NCBI RefSeq assembly: GCF_001424565.1
Contig: NZ_LMOL01000009.1
Coordinates: forward strand, 20,269-84,268
DNA length: 64,000 nt
DNA from: Arthrobacter sp. Leaf141
GTDB lineage: Bacteria > Actinomycetota > Actinomycetes > Actinomycetales > Micrococcaceae
Reading direction: 5' to 3'
Part shown: positions 52,189-61,814 of the stretch, piece after piece
Numbering within the stretch: position 1 is the first letter of the stretch
Layout: every line of letters begins with the position of its first letter
Notes under the pieces: model-generated
What the model was told of the DNA's origin: nothing
What the model saw: the letters and a program-made list of their open reading frames with translations, nothing else
Database searches by the model: none
Position numbers and translations under genes: made by a program

Positions 52189-53342
52189 CAGAACAAGCCC
52201 CCTCCCGGTTGCCGGAACCGCGGATCGCATCGTCCGTCGCATCCAGCACCAACAGCCACCTGGTGGTGGCGGACGTGACCAAAAACTTCGGGTTCCAGGC
52301 GGTCCTGAAGGGCGTCAACCTATCGGTGGCCCGGGGCGGCACCACCGCGATTGTGGGACCCTCAGGATCTGGCAAGACCACTTTGCTGCGGTTGATCGCC
52401 GGCTTCGAACACCCCGCCACCGGCAGCATCACGCTGGCCGGCAGCCAGGTTGCCGGCGACGGGGTCTGGATTCCCGCGCACAAACGGCACGTGGGCTACG
52501 TGGCACAGGACGGTGCGCTCTTCCCGCACCTCAGCGTGGGCCGGAACGTGGCGTTCGGCCTTGACCCGGCCTGCCTGCAGGGCGGCCGGACCGCGGTGGC
52601 CGGAAGGGTCAGCGACCTCCTGGAGATGGTTTCCCTGGACCCGGCCATGGCCAAACGGCGCCCGCACCAGCTTTCCGGCGGCCAGCAGCAGCGAGTTGCC
52701 CTGGCCCGGGCGCTGGCCCGCGAACCCAGCCTGATGCTCCTGGACGAACCGTTCTCCGCGCTGGACGCGGGCCTCCGGGTGGCCACCCGCCGGGCCGTGG
52801 CCAAGGTGCTGGGCGACGCCGGCGTCACCACCATCCTGGTCACCCACGACCAGGCCGAGGCCCTGTCCTTCGCCGACCAGGTGGCGGTGATGCGCGGCGG
52901 GAAACTGGCGCAGATCGGGAACCCGTTTGTGGTCTATACCCGGCCCGCAGACCGGGCCACCGCCGAGTTCCTGGGCGACGCCGTGATCCTCGACGCCTGG
53001 CTGGAAGGCTCCCTGGCCACCTGCTCGCTCGGCGGGATCCCCGTCCGCAGGCCGCCGGCCCAGGGCCGGGTGCAGCTGATGCTGCGGCCGGAACAGATCC
53101 GCATCGCCGAGGACGGTCCCATCCGCGGCGTTGTGGTGGATACCGACTACTTCGGCCCAGAAACCACCGTCCGGCTGAAACTGGCCGTCCCGCCGGAGCT
53201 CGCAGGCACGTCCGACCACCGGTATCCCGGCGGCGGCGAAGTCATCACCATCCGGCACTGGAACGCGTCCATTGCCCGGCCCGGCATGGAACTGTGCCTG
53301 CGCGTTGTGGGCGAGGGCGTCGCGTTTCCGGCCGACACGTAA
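52185..53342 (+). CDS. Iron(III) ABC transporter, ATP-binding subunit
   Basis: A 385-residue ATPase of the FbpC type with Walker [10 protein letters not shown] (about 58-66), Q-loop [13 protein letters not shown], signature [15 protein letters not shown] (about 162), Walker [13 protein letters not shown] (about 183) and a C-terminal TOBE-like regulatory domain from about 290 ([12 protein letters not shown]). It overlaps the permease gene as GTGA and energises iron uptake. The C-terminal domain could bind a regulatory ligand as in related transporters. Confidence 0.9.
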   Translation: MTEQAPSRLPEPRIASSVASSTNSHLVVADVTKNFGFQAVLKGVNLSVARGGTTAIVGPSGSGKTTLLRLIAGFEHPATGSITLAGSQVAGDGVWIPAHKRHVGYVAQDGALFPHLSVGRNVAFGLDPACLQGGRTAVAGRVSDLLEMVSLDPAMAKRRPHQLSGGQQQRVALARALAREPSLMLLDEPFSALDAGLRVATRRAVAKVLGDAGVTTILVTHDQAEALSFADQVAVMRGGKLAQIGNPFVVYTRPADRATAEFLGDAVILDAWLEGSLATCSLGGIPVRRPPAQGRVQLMLRPEQIRIAEDGPIRGVVVDTDYFGPETTVRLKLAVPPELAGTSDHRYPGGGEVITIRHWNASIARPGMELCLRVVGEGVAFPADT

Positions 53343-53357
53343 GCGACCGGGCGCCGT

Positions 53358-53957
53358 TCAGGCGTCGCCGGGGCGCTTCTTCTGCGGGTACGGCGCTTCG
53401 CTCCGGGCCAGCATCTCCACAAAACCAGCGATCTTCCGCTCGCGGGTGGCGGCCAGTTTAACGCTGTTGGTGCGGTTGATCAGGGCAAACCGGTTGGACC
53501 TGGTGAGGACGTCAAACATGGCCTGGGCGGCGGGAACGGCGGCGATCGCAGCGGCCAGGTCAGCCGGAACTTCCGCGGTTGCCTGCCCGGCATAGGCAGC
53601 GGCCCAGCGGCCGTCCGCTTTGGCGGCGTCGACGGCGGCCCTGCCTGCGCCGGTCATTTTGCCTTCCTCCTCCAGCCGGGCCACGTAGGTGACGTTCCGG
53701 GCGGACCAGACGCTGCGGCGGCCGCGGGGTGTCATCCGCTGGAACGAACTTTCGGCGTCGCGCTTCCTGGCCTGGCCGTCAATCCAGCCGAAACACAGGG
53801 CTTCATCCAACGCCGCGGCGTAGTTGATCCCAGTCACCGTCCCGCCCTTTTTGTGCAGGACCAGCCACACCCCGGGACTGTCAGCGTGGTTCGCCTCGAG
53901 CCAGGACCGCCAGGCGGCAGCGTCGGGCACCAGCAGTTCCTCGAGTTCGATCGCCAT
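53358..53957 (-). CDS. YdeI/OmpD-associated family protein
   Basis: A 199-residue cytoplasmic protein with the family pattern AWRSWLEANHADSPGVWLVLHKKG, ALCFGWIDGQARKRD, FQRMTPRGRRSVWSARN, and a C-terminal helical part NRFALINRTNSVKLAATRERKIAGFVEML typical of the bacteriocin-protection (YdeI) group. ATG at 53957; on the minus strand CAGAAT ends six bases before it. The biochemical role is unsettled. It converges on the iron transporter ATPase gene with 15 bases between the stops. Confidence 0.85.
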   Translation of the reverse strand: MAIELEELLVPDAAAWRSWLEANHADSPGVWLVLHKKGGTVTGINYAAALDEALCFGWIDGQARKRDAESSFQRMTPRGRRSVWSARNVTYVARLEEEGKMTGAGRAAVDAAKADGRWAAAYAGQATAEVPADLAAAIAAVPAAQAMFDVLTRSNRFALINRTNSVKLAATRERKIAGFVEMLARSEAPYPQKKRPGDA

Positions 53958-54136
53958 GGCACCATTCTGCCGTGCAGACCATCGCTGCGACACCATCAAC
54001 GCCACCCGCCGCAGCCACGTCCCGCCCGTGACAGGATGGCTTGGGGGCACCGGGAGCTTTGCCGCCCGGTCTCCGGCCCACCGCCCAGCCGGGCACGGCG
54101 TCCCGTCACCATCCGCCAGCACCCCAAGGATCCGCC

Positions 54137-54982
54137 ATGCTCCGCGTCCGGCCCTTTCAGCACACCGCCAGGCTCCTGGAGTGGCAACGGTTGCTCGTTG
54201 CCCTGGGCATGGTCCCCGCCACGGGTAACGGCCGCACGTTCGACGCAGGATCCGGCAGGATCTCGCTGCAGCCTGCCCACCCTGCCCTCCCCGGCCTGGC
54301 CGGGCGGGCTGAGCTCGGCTTCGAGGTGCGCGTCCTGGCCGAGTTTGCCCGCCGCACCAACCTCGACGCCCAGGGCGACGGCCGGATCCCGGCAGTAATG
54401 TCCGGCGACGGCGCCAGCTGCGGCATCAGCGCCCCGGACGGCTTTTCCTTCCTGGCGGCGACCGCCAACCCTGCCGTACCCACAGTGGGCGCGGATCCGG
54501 CTCTGGCCGTTGTGGGACTCTGGTTCACGGAAGACCCATCCGCAGCGGCCCGGACCCTGGGCTGGATCGGTGCCCGGCCCAGGACCGGTCATGCCGCCGC
54601 CGACGCCTCTGCGTTCACGGCCAAAAACGGCGGCGTCATCCTGGTCAGGCCGGGACACGGCCCGGCCCGCTCCGGCCTTGGTTTTGAGTACGACGGCGAC
54701 CTGGCCGCCCTGTGCGGGCGGCTCCAGGCCGCCGGCTTCGCCGCTGCCCTGGCCGGCCAGGGACCGGACGGACCGGGCAGCCTCCTGCGGGTTCCACACC
54801 CGGACGCCGGGCAGGACCCCGGGAAGGGCACCGTGCCTGGCGCCGGTGGGAACGCCGCGCCCGGGACGGATGCTACAGCCGGACAAGGGGCCGGCGAAAG
54901 TACGGCGGGCGGCGCCGTCGACGGAACCGCCACCCCTGCCCCCGGAGAGCTGTGGATCACCCGGCGCCCTCCCATGGGGTAG
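54137..54982 (+). CDS. Uncharacterised protein with two VOC-like halves
   Basis: A 281-residue protein starting MLRVRPFQHTARLLEWQRLLVALGM, with AAGGA before the ATG. Two similar segments (residues 1-110 and 110-210) each contain short strand-helix patterns such as ALAVVGLWF and GGVILVRPGHGPARSGLGFEY, loosely like glyoxalase/VOC modules. The last 60 residues are a Gly/Ala/Thr-rich, disordered stretch followed by GELWITRRPPMG. No signal peptide. The VOC suggestion is weak. The NUDIX-like gene starts nine bases after its stop. Confidence 0.55.
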   Translation: MLRVRPFQHTARLLEWQRLLVALGMVPATGNGRTFDAGSGRISLQPAHPALPGLAGRAELGFEVRVLAEFARRTNLDAQGDGRIPAVMSGDGASCGISAPDGFSFLAATANPAVPTVGADPALAVVGLWFTEDPSAAARTLGWIGARPRTGHAAADASAFTAKNGGVILVRPGHGPARSGLGFEYDGDLAALCGRLQAAGFAAALAGQGPDGPGSLLRVPHPDAGQDPGKGTVPGAGGNAAPGTDATAGQGAGESTAGGAVDGTATPAPGELWITRRPPMG

Positions 54983-54991
54983 AACTTAACC

Positions 54992-55531
54992 ATGAACGTG
55001 CGCACACCTGACCCGAATCCCGGCTGGCTTTCCGAAGAAGACCTTTTTGAGGCCCGCGGGCGGCTGCCCATGGTGTACGTCGAGGCGGTGCCCGTTCGGC
55101 TGGACCCGCTGGGCTTCGTCAACGAGGTGGGGACCCTCCTGCAAGCGGACGAGGACGGCACCATGGTCCGGTCGCTTGTATCGGGCCGCGTCATCTACCG
55201 CGAAACCATCCGCGCCGCCCTGCTCCGACACATGGAAAAGGACCTCGGTCCGCTGGCCTTCCCGCAGCTGCCCATCAGCCCGGTGCCCTTCACCGTGGCC
55301 GAATACTTCCCCGCACCGTCGCAGACGGGGTTCACCGACGAACGCCAACACGCGGTGTCCCTGGCGTACGTCATCCCGGTCACGGGCGAGTGCGAACCGA
55401 GGCAGGATGCCCTGGAACTGACCTGGATGACCCCGGACGAGGTCCTCAGCCCCGGCGTGCAGCTGGAGTTCGTCGGCGGCCGCGGCGGGCTCATCCGGCA
55501 GGCCCTGGCCTTCGCCGGCGTGGGCTACTGA
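54992..55531 (+). CDS. NUDIX-like DUF4916 protein
   Basis: A 179-residue protein matching DUF4916: NPGWLSEEDLFEARGRLPMVYVEAVPVR at the N-terminus, RVIYRETIRAALLRHMEKDLGP where a NUDIX box would lie, and QHAVSLAYVIPVTGECEP with LELTWMTPDEV. The canonical NUDIX signature GX5EX7REUXEEXGU is not intact, so hydrolase activity is uncertain. TAGAAC (54980-54985) ends six bases before the ATG, suggesting a leaderless mRNA. Confidence 0.75.
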   Translation: MNVRTPDPNPGWLSEEDLFEARGRLPMVYVEAVPVRLDPLGFVNEVGTLLQADEDGTMVRSLVSGRVIYRETIRAALLRHMEKDLGPLAFPQLPISPVPFTVAEYFPAPSQTGFTDERQHAVSLAYVIPVTGECEPRQDALELTWMTPDEVLSPGVQLEFVGGRGGLIRQALAFAGVGY

Positions 55532-55619
55532 CACCCGCACCCCACCCGCCGGGTCCCCGATTTCCGGTGCCCGCCTTTGTAGACTGTTGGGCGGACCGCA
55601 CAAGAATTTAAGGACTTCC

Positions 55620-56618
55620 ATGACCGAAACACCAGCCGCACGGCGCCACAGCGAACAGCAGGCTGGATCTCTGGGCAGCGGACACCACATCCTGCTGCCG
55701 GACGGCCGGGGGACCGCAGAAATCCATCAGATCGAGGTGGAGCGCGACGATTTCGGGGCGCCCGCCCTGGTCCTCGCCAGCCTTTCCGGCGGCGGCACCC
55801 TGCGCATCGCCGTGGGCACCAGCGTCACCGTGGTGGACCAGCATGCCGACGCCGTCACCCGCCTTCCCGAGGCGGCCGGACAACCAGCTGAAGCACGGCA
55901 GCAGCAGCCCGCCGGAACTGCTGCGCCCGCCGCAGCGGCGCCCGCCGTCGTGGTTCCCCCGCTGCCGCCCGTACCACCGGCCATCAAGGGACCCAGCGAC
56001 GAGGAACTCGCCCTGATCCCCACCGCCGCCGGCACCCCGGAGTCCGTTGTGGAAGCCGCGGCGGAGGCGCACCCGGATGCCATCGGCGTGATGCTGCTGG
56101 CGGACCGGCTGGCCAAGGGCGTGAACTTCAAGTCGGGCAGCTGCCTGAAGGACCTCAGCGACCTCGCCCAGGAACTGTTTGTGGCCCTGAAGGACGCCGA
56201 GAACGCGCTCCTCGTCGCGGACCTCATCACGGTCCTGCCCTTTGACGGCAACCCCGGCCGCTGGACGTCCGTGGAAGCGGCCCTCGCCCTGGCCAGCTAC
56301 ATCTGCCGGCAGGATGGCCAGGACCGCCGGGCCGCCGTCTACGAGCAGCTGATCCGGACTCCCGAGAACCAGGAAACCGACCCGTTCAAGGCCCGGATGG
56401 CGGCCAAGGTGCGGCAGCGTTCGCTCAATGAGCCCAACCTGTACGACAAGGAAATTTTCCGGGCCATCGACAATTCCAACCACGACGCCGAACGGGAATG
56501 GCGGCTGCTGCGGCTCGAATCACTGCTGTTCCTGCGCGCGCACGGCGGTTCGGAAACCATCGGCGGCAGCGAACTTAAGCGGCGCATCAGCAACGAACTT
56601 GAGGCCGTCCGCGCCTGA
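55620..56618 (+). CDS. DUF6707-like uncharacterised protein
   Basis: A 332-residue protein starting MTETPAARRHSEQQAGSL with AAGGA before the ATG. An N-terminal beta-rich part (residues 20-90) is followed by a 35-residue Ala/Pro/Gln linker and a helical domain from about 130 with repeats that resemble TPR helices (LSDLAQELFVALKDAENALL, VEAALALASYICRQDGQDR, RRAAVYEQLIRTPEN). No enzymatic motif. I recall this arrangement as DUF6707, with moderate certainty. It is cytoplasmic and followed by a strong hairpin. Confidence 0.6.
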   Translation: MTETPAARRHSEQQAGSLGSGHHILLPDGRGTAEIHQIEVERDDFGAPALVLASLSGGGTLRIAVGTSVTVVDQHADAVTRLPEAAGQPAEARQQQPAGTAAPAAAAPAVVVPPLPPVPPAIKGPSDEELALIPTAAGTPESVVEAAAEAHPDAIGVMLLADRLAKGVNFKSGSCLKDLSDLAQELFVALKDAENALLVADLITVLPFDGNPGRWTSVEAALALASYICRQDGQDRRAAVYEQLIRTPENQETDPFKARMAAKVRQRSLNEPNLYDKEIFRAIDNSNHDAEREWRLLRLESLLFLRAHGGSETIGGSELKRRISNELEAVRA

Positions 56619-56626
56619 GGATCCAC

Positions 56627-56654
56627 CCGGCCGGCGCGGGACAGCGCCGGCCGG
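56627..56654. terminator. GC-rich hairpin after the DUF6707-like gene
   Basis: CCGGCCGGCGC pairs perfectly with GCGCCGGCCGG around a six-base loop, nine bases past the stop. There is no T-run, but the stem is stable enough for a terminator in a GC-rich genome. Confidence 0.55.
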
Positions 56655-56700
56655 CAACTGCCCCCTACCCGGGACGGGGCGGGAGTTGTACATTCGGGGC

Positions 56701-57426
56701 ATGACCAACAATCTGAGCGTAGTGATCAACGCCGATGCGCCGCAGGTCTGGACCATGCTGCGCGAACCCGCCAAAGTTGCCCAGTGGCACGGCTGGCAGG
56801 CCGAGGACCTGGACGCCGAAATCAAAGAGATCTACTTCTCCGACGACGTGCAGGAAGCACCGGACCACACCAGCCTCACTGTTCACGGCGGGGACGTCTT
56901 TGAGCTCCACCCCGTGCCCACGGGGACCCGGGTCAGCGTGACCCGCGCCGCGCTGGACCACAACTCCGAATGGGCTGCCTGGGATGAGGACATCACCCAG
57001 GGCTGGCTCACGTTCCTCGAGCAGCTCCGGTTTGTGCTGGAGCGCCACCCCCGCGGCTCCCGCCACACACTGTTCCTGAACCTCCCGGGCGGTCCGGGCT
57101 CCGCCATCGAAAAGCTGGGCCTGGCCGACGTCCCGGCGCCGGGCGGGGACTACCGGCTCACGCTGGGAACCGGCGAGGAGATCTCCGGGAAGGTCTGGTA
57201 CCGGTCCAACCACCAGGTGGGGCTCACGGTCCATGACTACGCCGACCACGGCGAGGGCCTCCTGGTGGTCACGGACCAGCCGATCATCGAGGACATCCGG
57301 CCCGACGGCGGGTCCCTGGTGATTGCCTCAACGTACGGGCTGGGCGCCCACCGGCTGGAGTCGATCCGTACGGGGTGGGACAACTGGCGCGCTGAGAACT
57401 ACCCCACATCGGAACCGGCCAGCTGA
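56701..57426 (+). CDS. SRPBCC-like protein
   Basis: A 241-residue protein beginning LSVVINADAPQVWTMLREPAKVAQWHGWQ, an SRPBCC/START-type opening, with the domain extending to about 150; the remainder repeats the same strand pattern (GGDYRLTLGTGEEISGKVWYRS). It resembles the other AHSA1-like protein of the window in overall plan. TACATT (56689-56694) ends six bases before the ATG, suggesting a leaderless mRNA. Ligand and role unknown. It is 33 bp upstream of tgt. Confidence 0.65.
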   Translation: MTNNLSVVINADAPQVWTMLREPAKVAQWHGWQAEDLDAEIKEIYFSDDVQEAPDHTSLTVHGGDVFELHPVPTGTRVSVTRAALDHNSEWAAWDEDITQGWLTFLEQLRFVLERHPRGSRHTLFLNLPGGPGSAIEKLGLADVPAPGGDYRLTLGTGEEISGKVWYRSNHQVGLTVHDYADHGEGLLVVTDQPIIEDIRPDGGSLVIASTYGLGAHRLESIRTGWDNWRAENYPTSEPAS

Positions 57427-58782
<1,356 letters not shown>

Positions 58783-58800
58783 GCCCGACGCCGTCGGAAT

Positions 58801-58856
58801 CGCCGGAACGGTGCGGGGACGCCGAACCGGGACAGCGTCCCCGCACCGTTCCAGCG
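58801..58856. repeat. Palindromic element, copy 1, after tgt
   Basis: 22-bp arms (58801-58822, 58835-58856) with one mismatch and a 12-base loop. The arm core GGAACGGTGCGGGGACGC recurs in the element at 59883-59949. It lies 19 bp past the tgt stop and could act as its terminator. Confidence 0.85.
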
Positions 58857-58925
58857 TCCCGGTTGTTTTCCACATAACGACGGCGGAACCTGGCCCACGC
58901 GCGGAGCCCATCCGAAGCTGGGTGG

Positions 58926-59849
58926 ATGACACAGCTCCCGCCGCTCCCCGCAGCAGGCAGCCTTTGGCGGACCGGCCAGCTGAGGGCCGCGGGACTGAAC
59001 TCCCGGGCCGTACGCCAGCTCGTCAGCAGCGGCGGACTGGTCCGGCTCCGGTACGGCTGCTACATCCGGGGCGCTCTATGGGAAAAGCAGTCCGCTTCGC
59101 TTCGCAGTGTGCAGCTGATCCATGCCCATGCTTACGGGACGTTGACGACGTCGACTGGCGGCTTCGTGTACAGCCACACCTCGGCTGCAAGGCTCCATGG
59201 CCTTTTCCTTTGGAATGTTGACGACCTGATCCACCTGCTGTTCCGGGTGCGGCCGTCCTGTGAGCGCCTCGGCAAGGACATCCGTGGCCACACCCGGCCC
59301 TTTTCAGACGCAGAGGTCATAACCCGGGCCACGCTCCGCGTTACCACCCTTGAGCGCACAACGGTGGACTGCGCCTTGATGCTCAGCTACCGCCAGTCGC
59401 TGATCATTATGGACAACGCGCTGCGGCTCGGCGCGGATACCTCCCTCATGCAGGCAGCGGCGGACGGGCTGGCAGGGCAGCGCGGGATACGCAACCTCCG
59501 GGCGGCTTTGGCCAACGCAGATGCCAGCGCCGAGTCGGCCGGGGAAACGCTGACCCGCGAACTCATCACCCGCCTGCAGCTCCCCAAACCCGAGGCCCAG
59601 GTGGAGGTCCGGAGCCGCGCGGGCTGGCACCGGCTCGATTTCGCCTGGAAGGACAAGAAAGTGGCCCTCGAATTCGACGGAAAGGTCAAGTACTTCGACT
59701 ACAAGCCCACTGCCGAAGTGCTGTTCCAGGAGCGGCGCCGCGAAAAGGCGCTCACCGAGGACGGCTGGTTCTTTGTCCGGGTGGAATGGAAGGACCTGTT
59801 CCGGGAGCAGGAGTTCAAACAACGCGTGCTCACAGCCCTAGGACGCTAG
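58926..59849 (+). CDS. AbiEi-like winged-helix protein with C-terminal endonuclease-like (DUF559) domain
   Basis: A 307-residue protein. Residues 8-70 resemble the AbiEi antitoxin N-terminal winged helix (LWRTGQLRAAGLNSRAVRQLVSSGGLVRLRYGCY in parts); the middle is a helical AbiEi-like segment (FVYSHTSAARLHGL, VTTLERTTVDCALML). The last 100 residues look like a Vsr/PD-(D/E)XK fold: LDFAWKDKKVALEFDGKVKY with the acidic residues, then ERRREKALTEDGWFFVRVEWKDL. No toxin partner (AbiEii) is adjacent. Single proteins of this type are frequent in actinobacteria and of unknown role. A poor -10 GAAGCT is six bases before the ATG. The gene is bracketed by two copies of one palindrome. Confidence 0.72.
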   Translation: MTQLPPLPAAGSLWRTGQLRAAGLNSRAVRQLVSSGGLVRLRYGCYIRGALWEKQSASLRSVQLIHAHAYGTLTTSTGGFVYSHTSAARLHGLFLWNVDDLIHLLFRVRPSCERLGKDIRGHTRPFSDAEVITRATLRVTTLERTTVDCALMLSYRQSLIIMDNALRLGADTSLMQAAADGLAGQRGIRNLRAALANADASAESAGETLTRELITRLQLPKPEAQVEVRSRAGWHRLDFAWKDKKVALEFDGKVKYFDYKPTAEVLFQERRREKALTEDGWFFVRVEWKDLFREQEFKQRVLTALGR

Positions 59850-59882
59850 TCCTGTTTCCGTGCCCGGTCGGCCTCCCGGCGT

Positions 59883-59949
59883 CGAAATCGCTGGAACGGT
59901 GCGGGGACGCTGACCCGGAACAGCGTCCCCACACCGTTCCAGCGTTTCG
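59883..59949. repeat. Palindromic element, copy 2, between convergent genes
   Basis: 24-bp arms (59889-59912, 59921-59944) with one mismatch and an eight-base loop; pairing extends outward through CGAAA/TTTCG with one bulged base. Its arm shares GGAACGGTGCGGGGACGC with the copy at 58801. It lies between the stops of the AbiEi-like gene and the transporter gene and can act as a terminator in both directions. Confidence 0.85.
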
Positions 59950-59961
59950 GGTGACATGGGC

Positions 59962-60687
59962 CTAGGCCAGGTAGCTGGGCTCGCGTTTCTTGATCCAGCC
60001 GATCACCACGGCGGTGACCGGCACAAACAGGAATTCCACCAGGGTCTTGTAGACAAACCCCACCACCACGTAATTCACAAACATGCCGAAGTCCGTGATG
60101 CCGATGACCGAGGCCGCGATGCTGCAGAAGATCAGGGTGTCCACGAACTCGCCGGCGCCGGAGGAGCCCATCAGCCGGGCCCACAGCGACTTCTCGCCGG
60201 AGCGGGCCTTCATCCGGACCAGGATCCATGAGTTGATGGTTTGCCCGGCCAGGAACGCCAGCAGCGAGGCCAGCACGATCTGCGGGACGGGTCCCAGCGC
60301 GCCTTCCAGCGCAGCCTGCTTGGACGCGCCGAAGTCGTCGTCGAATCCCGGCAGCGCGATGATCACCCAGTAGCTCAACGATGCGAAGACGGACAGCGCG
60401 AAAGTGGTGAGGATGGCTTTGCGGGCCACTTTGAAGCCGTAGACCTCACTGATCACGTCGCCCAGGATGTAGGCCAGCGGAAAAAGGAAAAAGCCGGCGT
60501 CGGTGATGATGGGGCCGAATGCCACGCCCTTGGACGCGCCAATGTTGGACAGGATCAGGATGACCGCCATGGCTGCGAGCAGGATCCCGAAGTACGGCGA
60601 GCCGATCGAAGCGAACCTGGCCGCCTGGCCTGGGGCTGCGCCGCGCGCGTGGGTGGGGAGGGCGTCAGGGCCCGGGGCAGAAGGCAT
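59962..60687 (-). CDS. yhhQ: Queuosine precursor transporter (YhhQ/QPTR family)
   Basis: A 241-residue membrane protein that takes up 7-deazaguanine precursors or queuine. The ATG at 60687 (PSAPGPDALPTHARG) is favoured; a longer frame upstream has no support. Six hydrophobic segments are visible with family motifs ILSNIGASKGVAFGP, FPLAYILGDVISEVYGFKVAR and AGQTINSWILVRMK. It is convergent with the AbiEi-like gene and close to tgt, which uses its substrate. The N-terminal 30 residues are polar and variable. Confidence 0.87.
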   Translation of the reverse strand: MPSAPGPDALPTHARGAAPGQAARFASIGSPYFGILLAAMAVILILSNIGASKGVAFGPIITDAGFFLFPLAYILGDVISEVYGFKVARKAILTTFALSVFASLSYWVIIALPGFDDDFGASKQAALEGALGPVPQIVLASLLAFLAGQTINSWILVRMKARSGEKSLWARLMGSSGAGEFVDTLIFCSIAASVIGITDFGMFVNYVVVGFVYKTLVEFLFVPVTAVVIGWIKKREPSYLA

Positions 60688-60875
60688 GGGAGGTCCGTTC
60701 AAAGTGGTTCGCTCGGTCGCGGATGCTTCGCGGGCCGGCTGTATTAGCACTGTCGCCCAATTCTCCCATTGGCCGCGCCCGGCTGCCGCCCATTGTAACG
60801 GTGAACACATACTGCCGGAGTGCCCTGTTCAGAAACACAAGGAAAACGGACGACGCCGGATGGCAGGATGGTGCC

Positions 60876-61730
60876 ATGACTTCCGTTTCCGCCGACGCAA
60901 CACAGCCCGCTGCCCCCGCAGTTGTCCTGACCATCGCAGGGTCCGAAGCCACCGGCGGCGCCGGCGCGCAGGCGGACCTGAAGACCTTCCAGGAACTGGG
61001 CGTCTTCGGCATCGCCAACCTGACCTGCATTGTCTCCTTCGATCCGACGGACAACTGGAACCACCGCTTTGTGCCCGTGGACCAGCAGGTGATTGCTGAC
61101 CAACTGGAGGCGACGACGGCGGCGTACGGCCCGGCGTCGGGCGCGCCGTCTGTGCTGGACAGCGTGAAGATCGGCATGCTGGGCAGCCCGGCCACCATCG
61201 CCACGGTTGCCGGCGCCTTGAAGGCCAATGCTTTCCGCCATGTGGTGCTGGACCCGGTGCTGATCTGCAAGGGCCAGGAGCCGGGACACGCGCTTGACAC
61301 CGACCAGGCGCTGAAGGCCCATATCCTGCCGCTGGCCACGTTTGTGACGCCCAACCATTTCGAGGCGGAGTCGCTGTCCGGCCTGGTGATCACCGACGTC
61401 GAGTCCCTCAAGGCCGCCGCCATCCGCATCCACGAAATCAGCGGCGCAGCAGTCCTGGCCAAGGGCGGAGTGCGCCTGGCCGGTGCGGACGCCGTGGATG
61501 TCTTCTACGACGGGTCGACCCTCGAAGTGCTCAGCGCCCCCAAAGTCGGTGAGGTGGCGGTGTCCGGCGCCGGCTGCTCCCTGGCCGCAGCTGTCACCGC
61601 TGAACTCGCCAAGGGTGCCTCGCCCCTGGCAGCGGCTCGAACGGCCAAAGCCTTCGTCACGGCCGGCATCAAAAACCGGGTTGCCTCCGGAGCGCCGTTC
61701 GACGCGCTCTGGCAGGGCGGCGCCCGCTAG
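60876..61730 (+). CDS. Hydroxymethylpyrimidine/pyridoxine kinase (ThiD/PdxK family)
   Basis: A 284-residue ribokinase-like ATP enzyme that phosphorylates hydroxymethylpyrimidine (phosphate) or a B6 vitamer. The N-terminal motif VLTIAGSEATGGAGAQADLKTFQ holds the substrate site, VKIGMLGSPATI and VLDPVLICKG the core, and VSGAGCSLAAAVTAEL the anion hole with the C-terminal Cys and catalytic region; the usual G-T-G-C is G-A-G-C. CAGGAT ends six bases before the ATG. No thiamine or B6 genes are next to it, so the physiological substrate is open. A bidirectional terminator follows. Confidence 0.82.
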   Translation: MTSVSADATQPAAPAVVLTIAGSEATGGAGAQADLKTFQELGVFGIANLTCIVSFDPTDNWNHRFVPVDQQVIADQLEATTAAYGPASGAPSVLDSVKIGMLGSPATIATVAGALKANAFRHVVLDPVLICKGQEPGHALDTDQALKAHILPLATFVTPNHFEAESLSGLVITDVESLKAAAIRIHEISGAAVLAKGGVRLAGADAVDVFYDGSTLEVLSAPKVGEVAVSGAGCSLAAAVTAELAKGASPLAAARTAKAFVTAGIKNRVASGAPFDALWQGGAR

Positions 61731-61753
61731 CCAGGGCGCACCGGCTGGAAACT

Positions 61754-61787
61754 CCAACGCCCCCGCACATCGGTGCGGGGGCGTTGG
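61754..61787. terminator. Bidirectional terminator between convergent genes
   Basis: CCAACGCCCCCGCA pairs perfectly with TGCGGGGGCGTTGG around a six-base loop, in the 84-bp gap between two convergent stops. No T-run is present, but the 14-bp GC stem should stop or stabilise transcripts from both sides. Confidence 0.75.
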
Positions 61788-61814
61788 TATCTCCTCGACC
61801 AGGGAATGCGGGCC

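Noticed and set aside
58926..59849. Complete AbiE toxin-antitoxin system
   Set aside because: No AbiEii-type nucleotidyltransferase toxin lies next to the gene; only an AbiEi-like domain is present.
58797..59949. Inverted repeats taken as ends of an insertion sequence
   Set aside because: Each element is a self-contained palindrome, not one half of a terminal repeat, and the enclosed gene is no transposase.
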